Shown: positions 46,587 through 54,669, counted from the stretch's first letter. The stretch: DNA of 64,000 nt from Noviherbaspirillum sp. UKPF54 (GCF_007874125.1 NZ_CP040128.1:2232001-2296000); one strand, 5' to 3'. The notes: generated from the sequence alone by a model not told the origin. Numbers and translations: made by a program.

Positions 46587-47369
46587 TCACGGCGCCGCGT
46601 GCGAGGTCAGCACATCGAGCAGCGCCGCCGTTTCTGCGTCAGCCAGTCCATCGAAGCGTTCCGGCCGGTATTTCATCTGGAACGCCACCAGCACCTGGCG
46701 CGTCGCCTCGTCCCATAGCCCGCTGCATGGCAGCACATAGCCATGCAGCGCCAGCTTGCGCTGGAACCAGGCGGCGTCTGGCAACTGCCGCTCGAATGCC
46801 TGCCGCCGCAGAGCAACCTCCGCGGCGTCCGGCCAGAGGATCAGGCCGGCTTGCGCCAGGCGCTGCCACGGAAACATCGGCCCGGGATCGGACTTGCGCT
46901 GGGGCGCGATTTCGTTGTGGCCCAAAATCCGGTCCGGCGCGATCTGGTGGCGCGCGACGATCTGCCTGAGCAAGTCGATCAGCAATGCGATCTGCTCCGG
47001 AGGATAGGCGAAATACACCCGCCCCTCGGGCGTATCGCGATAGCCGGGATTGACCAGTTCGATGCCGATCGAGCTGAAATTCAACTGGGCGTCGGTTTTC
47101 CATGCACTCACGCCGGCGTGATAAGCGCGCCGGTTTTCATCCACCAGCTGGTAGATCTCGGCAGGACGGTCCGAGATCAGGTAGTGGCTGCTCACGGCGC
47201 CCCTGGTCAGGACCTGCAGCGCACGCGGGAAATCGCCCTCCGTGTAATGCAGGATCACATAGCGCACGCGGCTATCCTGGGACACCGCGGAATAGCTGTG
47301 ATCGATCGGCGGGCCGCCGGCGCAGCCGGCCAGCAGCGCCAGGCCCAGGATCGAGGCCAGGAACTTCAT
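46587..47369 (-). CDS. N-acetylmuramoyl-L-alanine amidase lipoprotein (Ami_2 type, AmiD-like)
   Basis: About 260 residues from ATG 47369 with a lipoprotein signal (LASILGLALLAGC, Cys near residue 16). The Ami_2 domain has RVRYVILHYTEGDF (zinc His), GHNEIAPQRKSDPGPMFPW (second His and catalytic region) and SSIGIELVNPG (Glu). A C-terminal peptidoglycan-binding-like segment (about 180-255) follows. It releases the stem peptide from muramic acid, probably in the periplasm or at the outer membrane, for cell wall recycling. It lies 7 bp downstream of the TetR gene on the same strand. Confidence 0.9.
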   Translation of the reverse strand: MKFLASILGLALLAGCAGGPPIDHSYSAVSQDSRVRYVILHYTEGDFPRALQVLTRGAVSSHYLISDRPAEIYQLVDENRRAYHAGVSAWKTDAQLNFSSIGIELVNPGYRDTPEGRVYFAYPPEQIALLIDLLRQIVARHQIAPDRILGHNEIAPQRKSDPGPMFPWQRLAQAGLILWPDAAEVALRRQAFERQLPDAAWFQRKLALHGYVLPCSGLWDEATRQVLVAFQMKYRPERFDGLADAETAALLDVLTSHAAP

Positions 47370-47376
47370 CTGGCCG

Positions 47377-47979
47377 CTACGCCTTTTTTTCCGCCGCGTG
47401 CTTGCCCGCGTCACCGGCCCTGCTCGACACGGCATCCTTCAGGAAGCGCTTGCTGGCATCGATCACGGCGCGTTGCGACGATTCGTCCGGCAGCGCCCGC
47501 GCGATCAGCATGGCGCCCACGAGCTGGCAAAGGAAAGCCCAGGCGAGATCGTCGCTGCCAAGACGCTGCGCCAGTCCTTCCTGGCCCTTGCGCAACTCCG
47601 TTTCGAACAGTTCGCGCACCGGCATTTCCGCCCGCGCGATTTCCGCCCCCAGGGAAGGCAGCACGCAGCCCGCATCGGGATGCCTGACGTGGCCCATGTT
47701 GAGGTAGCGATCCAGCTCGAAGTTGAGCCAGTCTTCGGCCGTCTCGTGCGGATTACCAGCCCACATCTCCCGGCTTGCCTGCAATTCGCTTTCGACCAGC
47801 GCCTTGAGCAACTCCGACTTGGACGAGAAATGGCTGTAGAACGCGCCGCTAGTCACGCCGGCCGCCTGCATGAGCGCATCGACGCCGGTGGCCGCGAAGC
47901 CGCGCTGCTTGACCAGCGCACCGCTGGCTTTCAGCAGCTCCTTGCGCTTTTCCTCTTTATGACCCGGCTTGTACCGCAT
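47377..47979 (-). CDS. TetR/AcrR family transcriptional regulator
   Basis: A 200-residue regulator. The N-terminal HTH is RKELLKASGALVKQRGFAATGVDALMQAAGVTSGAFYSHFSSKSELLKAL, with GAFYSHF typical of TetR. The C-terminal ligand domain has DAGCVLPSLGAEIARAEMPVRELF. ATG 47979 is used; a longer in-frame reading overlaps the SDR gene and is rejected. It is divergent from the SDR gene across 90 bp that contain two tandem palindromes, so it likely represses the SDR operon and itself. Confidence 0.9.
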   Translation of the reverse strand: MRYKPGHKEEKRKELLKASGALVKQRGFAATGVDALMQAAGVTSGAFYSHFSSKSELLKALVESELQASREMWAGNPHETAEDWLNFELDRYLNMGHVRHPDAGCVLPSLGAEIARAEMPVRELFETELRKGQEGLAQRLGSDDLAWAFLCQLVGAMLIARALPDESSQRAVIDASKRFLKDAVSSRAGDAGKHAAEKKA

Positions 47980-48024
47980 GTTCGCCCCGACCTTCCCATC
48001 GCTTGACACATAGCGAATGTTAGC

Positions 48025-48052
48025 ATAACGTTCGTTATAGTAACGATCGTTA
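48025..48052. promoter_or_regulatory. Two tandem TetR-type palindromic operators
   Basis: ATAACG-TT-CGTTAT (48025-48038) and the perfect palindrome TAACGATCGTTA (48041-48052) lie in the 90-bp divergent region, sharing the AACG / CGTT core. A TTGACA hexamer at 48003-48008 could be a -35 with a -10-like TAACGT (17-bp spacer) inside the first palindrome, so bound regulator would block it. The AACG core also recurs just upstream. Confidence 0.8.
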
Positions 48053-48069
48053 TTTAATGAGGAGCGGGC

Positions 48070-48801
48070 ATGGGAAATACAAAGCAGGCGGCGCTGATTA
48101 TCGGCGCCGGTGACGCGACGGGCGGCGCGATCGCGAAACGGTTTGCGAAAGAAGGACTGATCGCCTGCGCCACCAGGCGCAACGCCGACCAGCTGCAACC
48201 GCTGATCGACGATATCCGCAACGCGGGCGGACAGGCGTACGGCTTCGCCTCGGATGCCCGCAAGGAAGAGGAAGTCGTCAAGCTGGTGGACGACATCGAG
48301 CGCGACATCGCACCCATCGAGGTCATGGTCTTCAATATCGGCGCAAATGTCCCGTGCAGCATCCTCGATGAAACCGCGCGCAAATACTTCAAGATCTGGG
48401 AGATGGCCTGTTTTTCCGGCTTTCTGGCCGGGCGGGAAGTCGCCAGGCGCATGGTCGGCCGCGAACGCGGCACCATCATTTTCACGGGCGCGACGGCCGG
48501 TCTGCGGGGCTCGGCCAACTTCGCCGCATTCGCGGGCGCCAAGCACGCCCTGCGCGCGCTCGCGCAAAGCATGGCGCGCGAGCTTGGCCCCAGGAACATC
48601 CACGTCGCACACGTGGTCGTCGACGGCGCGATCGACACCGCGTTCATCCGCGACACATTCCCCGAGCGCTACGCCCTGAAGGAGCGGGACGGCATCCTGA
48701 ACCCCGACCATATCGCGGACAACTACTGGCATCTGCACACACAGCCGCGCGACGCCTGGACCCATGAGCTCGACCTGCGCCCCTGGATCGAACGCTGGTA
48801 A
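48070..48801 (+). CDS. Short-chain dehydrogenase/reductase (atypical catalytic motif)
   Basis: A 243-residue SDR. The cofactor motif is LIIGAGDATGGAIAKRF (a variant TGxxxGxG), followed by NIGANVP (NNAG-like). The catalytic region reads FTGATAGLRGSANFAAFAGAKHALRALAQS: the usual Tyr of YxxxK is Phe here (FAGAK), while Lys is kept. This is a known kind of SDR variation and may lower or alter activity. GAGGAG lies 5-6 nt before ATG 48070. It is divergent from the TetR regulator and 43 bp upstream of the DsbA-fold isomerase gene, forming one operon. Confidence 0.86.
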   Translation: MGNTKQAALIIGAGDATGGAIAKRFAKEGLIACATRRNADQLQPLIDDIRNAGGQAYGFASDARKEEEVVKLVDDIERDIAPIEVMVFNIGANVPCSILDETARKYFKIWEMACFSGFLAGREVARRMVGRERGTIIFTGATAGLRGSANFAAFAGAKHALRALAQSMARELGPRNIHVAHVVVDGAIDTAFIRDTFPERYALKERDGILNPDHIADNYWHLHTQPRDAWTHELDLRPWIERW

Positions 48802-48844
48802 GCGCATCGGTCTCGCCCGCAATCCCACCCACAGGAGCAATCCC

Positions 48845-49438
48845 ATGAAACAAGTCGAATTCTTCTTCGATGTTGGCAGCCCGTACAGCTACCTCGCCTA
48901 CCACCAGTTGCCGAAGATCGCCGGCGCCAGGAATGCCGGCATCGTCTGGCGCCCGATGCTTTTGGGCGGCATATTCCAGGCAACCGGCAACAGCAGCCCG
49001 GCCGCCGTGCCGCTGAAGGCAAAACATTCGCTGATCGACCTGGAACGGTGGGCCAGGTATTTCAATGCGCCATTTACCCCGAACCCGCACTTCCCGCTCA
49101 ACACCCTGCAACTCATGCGCGGCGCCGTGGGCATGCAGATGCGCGGCGATGAAGAGTTCCAGCGCTACCTGTCGGCGATCTTCGGGGCGATGTTTGAAAA
49201 ACCGCGCAATCTCAACGACCTTCAGGAAATTGCCGCCGTTCTCGAGGGCGCGGGTTTTTCACCGATGGATGTCCTGGCGCTGACCCAGAACGACAAGGTG
49301 AAGCAGAAGCTCAGGGCCAACACCGACGAAGCGGTGGCGCGCGGCGTGTTCGGCGCCCCGACCTTCTTCGTCGGCGAGGAGATGTTCTGGGGACAGGATC
49401 GCCTGCATTTCGTCGATCTGGCATTGGGACAGGCTTGA
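48845..49438 (+). CDS. 2-hydroxychromene-2-carboxylate isomerase-like (DsbA-fold) protein
   Basis: About 197 residues of the DsbA-like HCCA isomerase/kappa GST fold. The N terminus EFFFDVGSPYSYLAYHQLPKIA matches the family (Ser/Pro replaces the redox CxxC), and the C-terminal DEAVARGVFGAPTFFVGEEMFWGQDRL is the cis-Pro region. Family members isomerise aromatic pathway intermediates or glutathione-dependent steps. The partner SDR gene and the TetR regulator suggest a small inducible catabolic or detoxification unit. CAGGAG lies 8-13 nt before ATG 48845. Confidence 0.87.
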   Translation: MKQVEFFFDVGSPYSYLAYHQLPKIAGARNAGIVWRPMLLGGIFQATGNSSPAAVPLKAKHSLIDLERWARYFNAPFTPNPHFPLNTLQLMRGAVGMQMRGDEEFQRYLSAIFGAMFEKPRNLNDLQEIAAVLEGAGFSPMDVLALTQNDKVKQKLRANTDEAVARGVFGAPTFFVGEEMFWGQDRLHFVDLALGQA

Positions 49439-49475
49439 TTCCGTCGATGCTCTCTATCCTGGCACCGCCGCATCT

Positions 49476-49502
49476 CCGCCCTCCCTTGGTCCGGGAAGGC
49501 GG
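49476..49502. terminator. Stem-loop after the isomerase gene
   Basis: Ten-base arms CCGCCCTCCC (49476-49485) and GGGAAGGCGG (49493-49502) pair at nine of ten positions around a 7-nt loop, 37 bp past the isomerase stop. There is no T-run, so it is a probable 3'-end structure rather than a clear intrinsic terminator. Confidence 0.45.
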
Positions 49503-49575
49503 CAGAGTGCCGGCTTGGTAGTGCCTTGTGAGCACGGGAAAATCTTACAAGGGAGGCTGCAGAATGTGCTTTTGT

Positions 49576-49598
49576 TTTTCAGAATAAAAACCTGAAAA
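49576..49598. promoter_or_regulatory. AT-rich inverted repeat upstream of the Lrp-type gene
   Basis: TTTTCAG (49576-49582) and CTGAAAA (49592-49598) are perfect arms separated by 9 bp of A-rich sequence, about 80 bp before the Lrp-type start. Lrp/AsnC regulators often bind such AT-rich dyads to control their own gene. Confidence 0.4.
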
Positions 49599-49679
49599 TG
49601 CAGAACATTCATCCACGCCTAAAGCAATTCACGGATAAAATTCCCTCGCCAACCAAAAAATGCAAAAGGATGTACCGCG

Positions 49680-50147
49680 ATGAAGGAAAACCAGCTGGAT
49701 GAAATCGACCGCAAGATCCTGCGCACCTTGAGCCGCGACGGCCGCATCAGCAACCAGAAGCTGGCCGAAACGGTGAACCTGTCGCCCACGCCGTGCTGGA
49801 ACCGGGTCAAGGCGCTGGAGGAAGCCGGTTTCATCAATGAATATGTCGCCATCCTCGACCAGCGCGCGCTCGGACTGCCCGACACGGTCATCATCGAGGT
49901 CACGCTGGAGCGGCATGACGACGACATTTTCAAGCGCTTCGGCGATGCGCTGGCGGAACTGCCGGAAGTCATGGAAGCCTATCTGCTGACCGGAGAATAC
50001 GACTACCTGATCAAGGTGGCGGTCTCCGGAACGGAAGGCTATGAACGCTTCCTGCGCCAAAAGCTGTACAAAATTCCCGGCATTCGCCATTCCCGCTCGA
50101 CCTTCGCCCTGCGCTGCCTGAAGCGGGTGCACTCCGTCACACCGTGA
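49680..50147 (+). CDS. Lrp/AsnC family transcriptional regulator
   Basis: A 155-residue Lrp-type regulator: N-terminal HTH (LDEIDRKILRTLSRDGRISNQKLAETVNLSPTPCWNRVKALEEAGFI) and a C-terminal RAM domain (VEVTLERH..., MEAYLLTGEYDYLIKVAVSGTEGYERFLRQKLYKIPG). Ligand is probably an amino acid. AAGGA is 9 nt before ATG 49680. It stands alone, convergent with the esterase gene. Confidence 0.93.
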   Translation: MKENQLDEIDRKILRTLSRDGRISNQKLAETVNLSPTPCWNRVKALEEAGFINEYVAILDQRALGLPDTVIIEVTLERHDDDIFKRFGDALAELPEVMEAYLLTGEYDYLIKVAVSGTEGYERFLRQKLYKIPGIRHSRSTFALRCLKRVHSVTP

Positions 50148-50170
50148 GCGGAACGGGCGGGCGGACTAAA

Positions 50171-51391
50171 TCATGCAGCAGTCCGATTTCGTCCGTGCGC
50201 ACCGAAGAAGCGGAGCATTTCGCGCGACGCATCCGGCCCCTGCGGATCGGTGTACGTCCCCCTGCTGCTGCCGCCGGACCATGCATGCCCGGCGCCGTGC
50301 ACGATCCATTTTTCCGCGACGACCTTGCCCTGCGCGTCGTGCACAACAGTTCGCGTATAAGACCGGCCATCGGGAATCCTGCCGCTTTCCGTCTTGCCGC
50401 CCGCGCCCGGCGACGGCACGCATTGCGCCAATGCCTGCTCGCCATTGGCGCAATCCACGGTGGCATCGCAATCGCCATGGAACACGATGACCGGCATGGC
50501 GTGCCCGAGCGGCCGCGCCGGCTTGCATCCCGTCTTGCGTGCCGACGCCTTGAGCTTGCGGCTTTTCATCGCGGCAAACGCGGAAGGCATGTCGTGCGCG
50601 ACGGCGTATGGAATCCCCGAATGTATGCCAATCGCGGCGTACAGGTCCGGGTAAGTCGCGCCCATCACTGCCGCCATGGCGCCGCCCGCGGACAGGCCGG
50701 CGACATAGATGCGGCCGGTGTCGATGGCATAGTCGCGGATAATGGCGCGCGTGATGTCGGCAATGATGGCAGGCTCGCCGTGATCGCGGCGCTGGTCGCT
50801 TGCGTTGAACCAGTTCCAGCAGTTCGACGCGTTTGCCCCCTTGGTCTGCGCCGGATACACGACAAAGCAGTTGCGCTCCTCGGCAGCCGCGTTCATGCCG
50901 GTGCCGGCGGCGAAATCGTCCGGATGCTGGGTGCAGCCATGCAGCATGACGACCAGCGGCAGCGCCTGGCCGGTGTAACCGCTCGGGACATACAGCTTGT
51001 AGGCGCGCGTGCCGGCGTGGCTGGTGCACGAACCGGACAGGAAACGGCCCTTGCCCGCCAGGTCGACAACTTCCCTGGCTTGGACATCCTCGACTTCCAG
51101 GTCGGCCATCGCGCCGGGCCAGGCGCGCTGGAACCTATGCAACTGGGCGCGCATGCGGTCGTGCGGATGCGCGCCTGCCTCCGTTTCGGGGACATGCGGC
51201 GCAGGGCTGCCGTCCGGCTCCGGGGCCTTTGGCAGGTAGCGGGTCCAATCCGCTGGCGCCGCCGTCTGTTCGGGCGCGCCGGCACCATTCAGGGCGCGCT
51301 GGATGGCGGCGGTGGCGGCCATCGGGCCTTCGCTTTGCAGGATCCTGGCGGCTTCGCGCATTTGCGCGAGAAAGCCTTCGTTGATTTTCAT
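50171..51391 (-). CDS. PHB-depolymerase-family esterase
   Basis: A 406-residue protein. The esterase domain (about residues 110-330) has the oxyanion motif VMLHGCTQHPDDFAAGTGMN, lipase box AGLSAGGAM (Ser near residue 233) and a C-terminal region with SGIPYAVAHD; the family is PhaZ/LpqC-type poly(3-hydroxybutyrate) depolymerase or feruloyl esterase. The N-terminal 110 residues are helical and variable. No signal peptide is visible, arguing for an intracellular enzyme. It lies 15 bp downstream of the ribbon-helix-helix gene, so the pair is an operon. Confidence 0.85.
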   Translation of the reverse strand: MKINEGFLAQMREAARILQSEGPMAATAAIQRALNGAGAPEQTAAPADWTRYLPKAPEPDGSPAPHVPETEAGAHPHDRMRAQLHRFQRAWPGAMADLEVEDVQAREVVDLAGKGRFLSGSCTSHAGTRAYKLYVPSGYTGQALPLVVMLHGCTQHPDDFAAGTGMNAAAEERNCFVVYPAQTKGANASNCWNWFNASDQRRDHGEPAIIADITRAIIRDYAIDTGRIYVAGLSAGGAMAAVMGATYPDLYAAIGIHSGIPYAVAHDMPSAFAAMKSRKLKASARKTGCKPARPLGHAMPVIVFHGDCDATVDCANGEQALAQCVPSPGAGGKTESGRIPDGRSYTRTVVHDAQGKVVAEKWIVHGAGHAWSGGSSRGTYTDPQGPDASREMLRFFGAHGRNRTAA

Positions 51392-51406
51392 GGCATTCTT
51401 TCGTAG

Positions 51407-51832
51407 TTAATGAATCCGTCCGGCCAAGGCGGCCTTGACGGCTGCGCTGGCATGCAAGGCACCCAGCACGGTGACAGAGTCGATGGCGGCCAGCGCCAGT
51501 TCGGGCGTGACATCCGCACCGATGCTCGCCAGCCCCAGCACCTGTATCTGCAGCTTCTGTCCGGCATCCCGCACCGCCTCCAGGTCGGCGCGGGTGTAAT
51601 GTTGCAATCCAAGAACGAGGCTCTTGCGCGCGACCGTTTGCTTGATCACGTCGCCATGCGACTGCAACTGGTTGCGGATCGCCGTGCGGATCAGATCGGT
51701 GCGGTTGGAATAGAAGCCTTCCTGCACCAGCAGGTCGATCTGGCCGAGGTCGACCGGCCCGAGATTGATGGTGATTTTCTCGGTGTCAGCCGGTTTCATC
51801 CGGTTTTCCTGCGCGGCGATTTCACGTCCCAT
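51407..51832 (-). CDS. CopG/Arc-type ribbon-helix-helix regulator (extended)
   Basis: A 141-residue protein whose first half (EKITINLGPVDLGQIDLLVQEGFYSNRTDLIRTAIRNQL) has the pattern of a ribbon-helix-helix DNA-binding fold, including GFYSNRTDLIRTAIR. The C-terminal part is a helical ligand- or oligomerisation-type domain (LQIQVLGLASIGADVTPELALAAIDSVTVLGALHA). AAAGGAGA 6 nt upstream supports ATG 51832. Such proteins frequently precede PHB-depolymerase esterase genes and may regulate them; this is an association, not proof. Confidence 0.78.
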   Translation of the reverse strand: MGREIAAQENRMKPADTEKITINLGPVDLGQIDLLVQEGFYSNRTDLIRTAIRNQLQSHGDVIKQTVARKSLVLGLQHYTRADLEAVRDAGQKLQIQVLGLASIGADVTPELALAAIDSVTVLGALHASAAVKAALAGRIH

Positions 51833-52035
51833 GATTGTCTCCTTTCACCGTATGACCATCTAAAAGCCATCCAGTTCCCATCCACGTGGATGGTGAAGGC
51901 GAAGATGAAGGCGAATGCAACGCGGTTGGTGAAAATGCCACTCTTCCGACGAATGCCGACCAAGGCGCTCGCCTTAATGCAATCTACCGGGGGAAACTGC
52001 TTTATGATGCGCAGTCATGACGGGAAAGGACAGGC

Positions 52036-52263
52036 ATGGCTTCTATCGAGGATTTGGTACGAAAACAAAAAACCGGGGCACAGTTTGTCATCAGCGCGCA
52101 AATGCTGCGCCTTAAGCCGCAAGAGTTCGACCCGCTGGCGCAGCGCTGGCTCGATGACGGCGGACCGGGATTCAATGTGGTCGGCGTGCCGCACCGCAGC
52201 GTGGTGGACGGAGAATTCCTCATCAGCCGCGTTACGGTAATCAGGACGACGGCGCCCTTGTAA
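52036..52263 (+). CDS. Hypothetical small protein (75 aa)
   Basis: A 75-residue hydrophilic protein with mixed charge (MASIEDLVRKQKTGAQFVISAQMLRLKPQEFDPLA) and a C-terminal beta-like end. No family is recognised. A good site (AAAGGA, spacing about 6-9 nt) precedes ATG 52036. It is the first of three small same-strand genes in a row. Confidence 0.65.
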   Translation: MASIEDLVRKQKTGAQFVISAQMLRLKPQEFDPLAQRWLDDGGPGFNVVGVPHRSVVDGEFLISRVTVIRTTAPL

Positions 52264-52308
52264 GCGCGGCCGGAGCGCTCACATCATTTATCTGCAGAGG
52301 AAAAACCA

Positions 52309-52509
52309 ATGGCAAAAAAAGAGAAACTCGATCCGGAAACCGCCGCGCTGATTCAGTGGTGCACGGAGGTGGAAGGATTTCTTGTTGCCGGCGGAGCGAC
52401 GCTGGCCCAGGCGCAAGAACATATCGAGGAACAGGTCGAGTGGTTCACCGACATGTTCTATGACGGCTTGTCTCCGGAAGAAGCGGCGAAGGCGGCATTG
52501 CGCGATTGA
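52309..52509 (+). CDS. Hypothetical small protein (66 aa)
   Basis: A 66-residue acidic, mostly helical protein (MAKKEKLDPETAALIQWCTEVEGFLV, then HIEEQVEWFTDMFYDGLSPEEAAKAAL). No family is recognised. AGAGGA is about 8 nt before ATG 52309. It follows the previous hypothetical by 45 bp. Confidence 0.65.
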   Translation: MAKKEKLDPETAALIQWCTEVEGFLVAGGATLAQAQEHIEEQVEWFTDMFYDGLSPEEAAKAALRD

Positions 52510-52566
52510 CGCGCGATAAGTAAATGTTGCTGATAGGTAAGCAAAAGCCCTCCACAAAGGCGGGGC

Positions 52567-52995
52567 ATGCTAAAGTCCGATCAGCGACAGCATCTCCGCA
52601 TTCTCAGAGTCACGATGAAGAAAAAACATAATCCCCGCAACGCCCTACTGCCTGGTAACGCAAAGCACTTGCTCAAGACGGAATTGCCCGCGCGCGTTGC
52701 GTTGATCTCGCTGGACACCGACTGGCTCGACATGGGCCATGTCGGGGAATTGCAGATGATGGGATTGCTGTGGAGCGTGATGAGCAACGAACCTGTCGGG
52801 ACTGAGATTCTCAGCCGCCTGGCAGTCATCGTCGACCGGCAAAAGCAGGAAGGCCGCCTTTACGCGCTCGAAGACGAAGTGAAATGGCTGCGCGAGACGC
52901 TTCCGCCGATTATCGACGCGATCAGCGCGGCGCCCAACCACGTCGTGGCAGCGGCCATCGAGCAGGCGCAGCACGCGGTGGCGACGCTCGGCTAG
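52567..52995 (+). CDS. Hypothetical protein (142 aa)
   Basis: A 142-residue, mainly helical protein (LLKTELPARVALISLDTDWLDMGHVGELQMMGLLWSV, LEDEVKWLRETLPPIIDAISAAP). No family is recognised. Two starts are possible: ATG 52567 (AAAGG upstream) and ATG 52615 (MKKKHNPRN, weak site). It precedes the tRNA-Leu pair on the opposite strand. Confidence 0.6.
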   Translation: MLKSDQRQHLRILRVTMKKKHNPRNALLPGNAKHLLKTELPARVALISLDTDWLDMGHVGELQMMGLLWSVMSNEPVGTEILSRLAVIVDRQKQEGRLYALEDEVKWLRETLPPIIDAISAAPNHVVAAAIEQAQHAVATLG

Positions 52996-53070
52996 CGGAT
53001 TCTCCGCCGGCGCGTTCGTATCGAGCAGTTGGAAAAGAATGCGTCGGCCCGCAACAGCTTGCCGCACGTA

Positions 53071-53155
53071 TGGTGCCCAGAAGAGGACTCGAACCTCCAC
53101 GTCCTAAGACACAACGACCTCAACGTTGCGCGTCTACCAATTCCGCCATCTGGGC
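53071..53155 (-). tRNA. tRNA-Leu (anticodon GAG)
   Basis: An 85-nt class II tRNA on the minus strand: acceptor GCCCAGA / TCTGGGC, D-arm TGGCGGAATTGGTAGACGC, anticodon stem CAACG / CGTTG with loop TTGAGGT (anticodon GAG), a long variable arm, T-arm GTTCGAGTC and an encoded 3' CCA (53071-53073). Confidence 0.97.
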
Positions 53156-53199
53156 TGAAGAATATGCCGGGATCGTTGCAGCAAGATCCCGCATGAGAG

Positions 53200-53286
53200 T
53201 GGTGCCCAGAAGAGGACTCGAACCTCCACAGTGTTGCCACCGCTAGGACCTGAACCTAGTGCGTCTACCAATTCCGCCATCTGGGC
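53200..53286 (-). tRNA. tRNA-Leu (anticodon CAG)
   Basis: An 87-nt class II tRNA on the minus strand, sharing acceptor, D-arm and T-arm with the GAG gene. Anticodon stem CTAGG / CCTAG with loop TTCAGGT (anticodon CAG), variable arm with AACACTG-type stem, T-arm GTTCGAGTC and encoded 3' CCA (53200-53202). It is the promoter-proximal gene of the pair, 44 bp from tRNA-Leu(GAG). Confidence 0.97.
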
Positions 53287-53302
53287 GATGCGAAAGGCCG
53301 CA

Positions 53303-53330
53303 ATTATAGCCGAACCTCGGATAGAAGCAA
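53303..53330 (-). promoter_or_regulatory. Promoter of the tRNA-Leu pair
   Basis: On the minus strand TTGCTT (53325-53330) and a perfect TATAAT (53303-53308) with a 16-bp spacer lie 17 bp upstream of the mature tRNA-Leu(CAG) 5' end. Both tRNAs are probably made from it as one transcript. Confidence 0.7.
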
Positions 53331-53418
53331 TACCGTATTTTTCTTTTCGCTTTCTGTCCGGCTTCGGAGCCGCCCCATTTCCCGTATCATGTCCCCCCTT
53401 TGAATTGAAAGCCTGAAC

Positions 53419-54669
53419 ATGTCTGATGTCTGCGGCGTCGATTTCGGCACCTCGAATTCGACCGTCGGCTGCTGCCGGCCCGGCCATTCCGTCCTGCTCC
53501 CGCTGGAGGACGGCAAGCCCACCCTGCCCTCCGTGGTGTTCTTCAATGCCGACGACAACGCGGTCACGTTCGGCCGCGCCGCGCTGGCCGACTATCTCGC
53601 CGGCCACGAGGGCCGCCTGATGCGCTCGCTCAAGAGCCTGCTCGGCACCAGCCTGATCGACGGGCAGACCGAAGTGCAAGGCCGCGCCCTGTCGTTTCGC
53701 GAACTGCTCGCGCAATTCGTGAGCGAGCTCAAGCGCCGCGCCGAACAGGCCGCGGGCCGCGCATTCACGCAGGCCGTGTTCGGGCGGCCGGTGCATTTCG
53801 TCGACGACGACGAGCAGGCCGACCGGCAGGCGGAAAGCACGTTGCGCGAAGTGGCGCGCGCGGCCGGTTTTGCCGAGGTCGCGTTCCAGTACGAACCGAT
53901 CGCCGCCGCCTTCGACTATGAATCCGGCATCGAGCGCGAAGAACTCGTGCTGGTCGCCGACATCGGCGGCGGCACCTCGGACTTTTCGCTGGTGCGGCTT
54001 TCGCCGCAACGCGCGCGCAAGACCGAGCGGCGCGACGATATCCTCGCGACCGGCGGCGTGCATATCGGCGGCACCGACTTCGACAAGCACCTGAGCCTGG
54101 CCTGCGCCATGCCGTTCCTCGGCCTCGGCACCCGGCTGGTCAACAACAAGGAAGTGCCGTCGAGTTACTACTTCAACCTGGCGACCTGGCACACCATCAA
54201 TTTCGCCTATACCCAAAAGGTCTGGCGCGAATTGCAGGAGGTGTATCGCGACGCGCGTGAACGCGACAAGCTCGGTCTCCTGCTGAAGCTGATCGAGCAG
54301 CGCGACGGCCACTGGCTGGCGCTGCAGGTCGAGCAAGGGAAAATCGCGCTGTCGGAGCGGGATGCGGTAGAACTGGCGCTCGACCGCCTGGCGCCCGACC
54401 TGATGCTCGACCTGCGGCGGCCAGCATTCGACGCCGCCATCGCGTCCCTGGTCGACGGCGTGGAAAAGACGGTCGCCCGGCTGTTGCGCGACGCCGGCGT
54501 GGCCGGTGACGCGGTCGACACGGTGTTTTTCACTGGCGGGTCGAGCAGCGTGCCGCTGCTGCGCGCAAGGATCGCCGCGCTCTTTCCTGCCGCGCGGCGG
54601 GTCGAAGGCGACGTGTTCGGCAGCATCGGCACCGGGCTGGCGCTCGATGCCGCGCGCCGTTTCGGTTGA
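53419..54669 (+). CDS. yegD: Hsp70-family protein YegD
   Basis: A 416-residue actin-like ATPase of the Hsp70 superfamily without a C-terminal substrate domain. Phosphate and adenosine motifs are GVDFGTSNSTVG, VADIGGGTSDFSLVR and TGGSSSVPLLRARI. Length and sequence fit the YegD group (about 450). Its cellular role is unclear; related proteins act as specialised chaperone-like factors. No strong ribosome site is seen before ATG 53419. Confidence 0.87.
   Translation: MSDVCGVDFGTSNSTVGCCRPGHSVLLPLEDGKPTLPSVVFFNADDNAVTFGRAALADYLAGHEGRLMRSLKSLLGTSLIDGQTEVQGRALSFRELLAQFVSELKRRAEQAAGRAFTQAVFGRPVHFVDDDEQADRQAESTLREVARAAGFAEVAFQYEPIAAAFDYESGIEREELVLVADIGGGTSDFSLVRLSPQRARKTERRDDILATGGVHIGGTDFDKHLSLACAMPFLGLGTRLVNNKEVPSSYYFNLATWHTINFAYTQKVWRELQEVYRDARERDKLGLLLKLIEQRDGHWLALQVEQGKIALSERDAVELALDRLAPDLMLDLRRPAFDAAIASLVDGVEKTVARLLRDAGVAGDAVDTVFFTGGSSSVPLLRARIAALFPAARRVEGDVFGSIGTGLALDAARRFG

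Noticed and set aside
53071..53286. The repeated tRNA-Leu sequence as an integration-site duplication
   Set aside because: Both copies fold as complete class II tRNAs with different anticodons (GAG and CAG), so they are two genes, not an att duplication.
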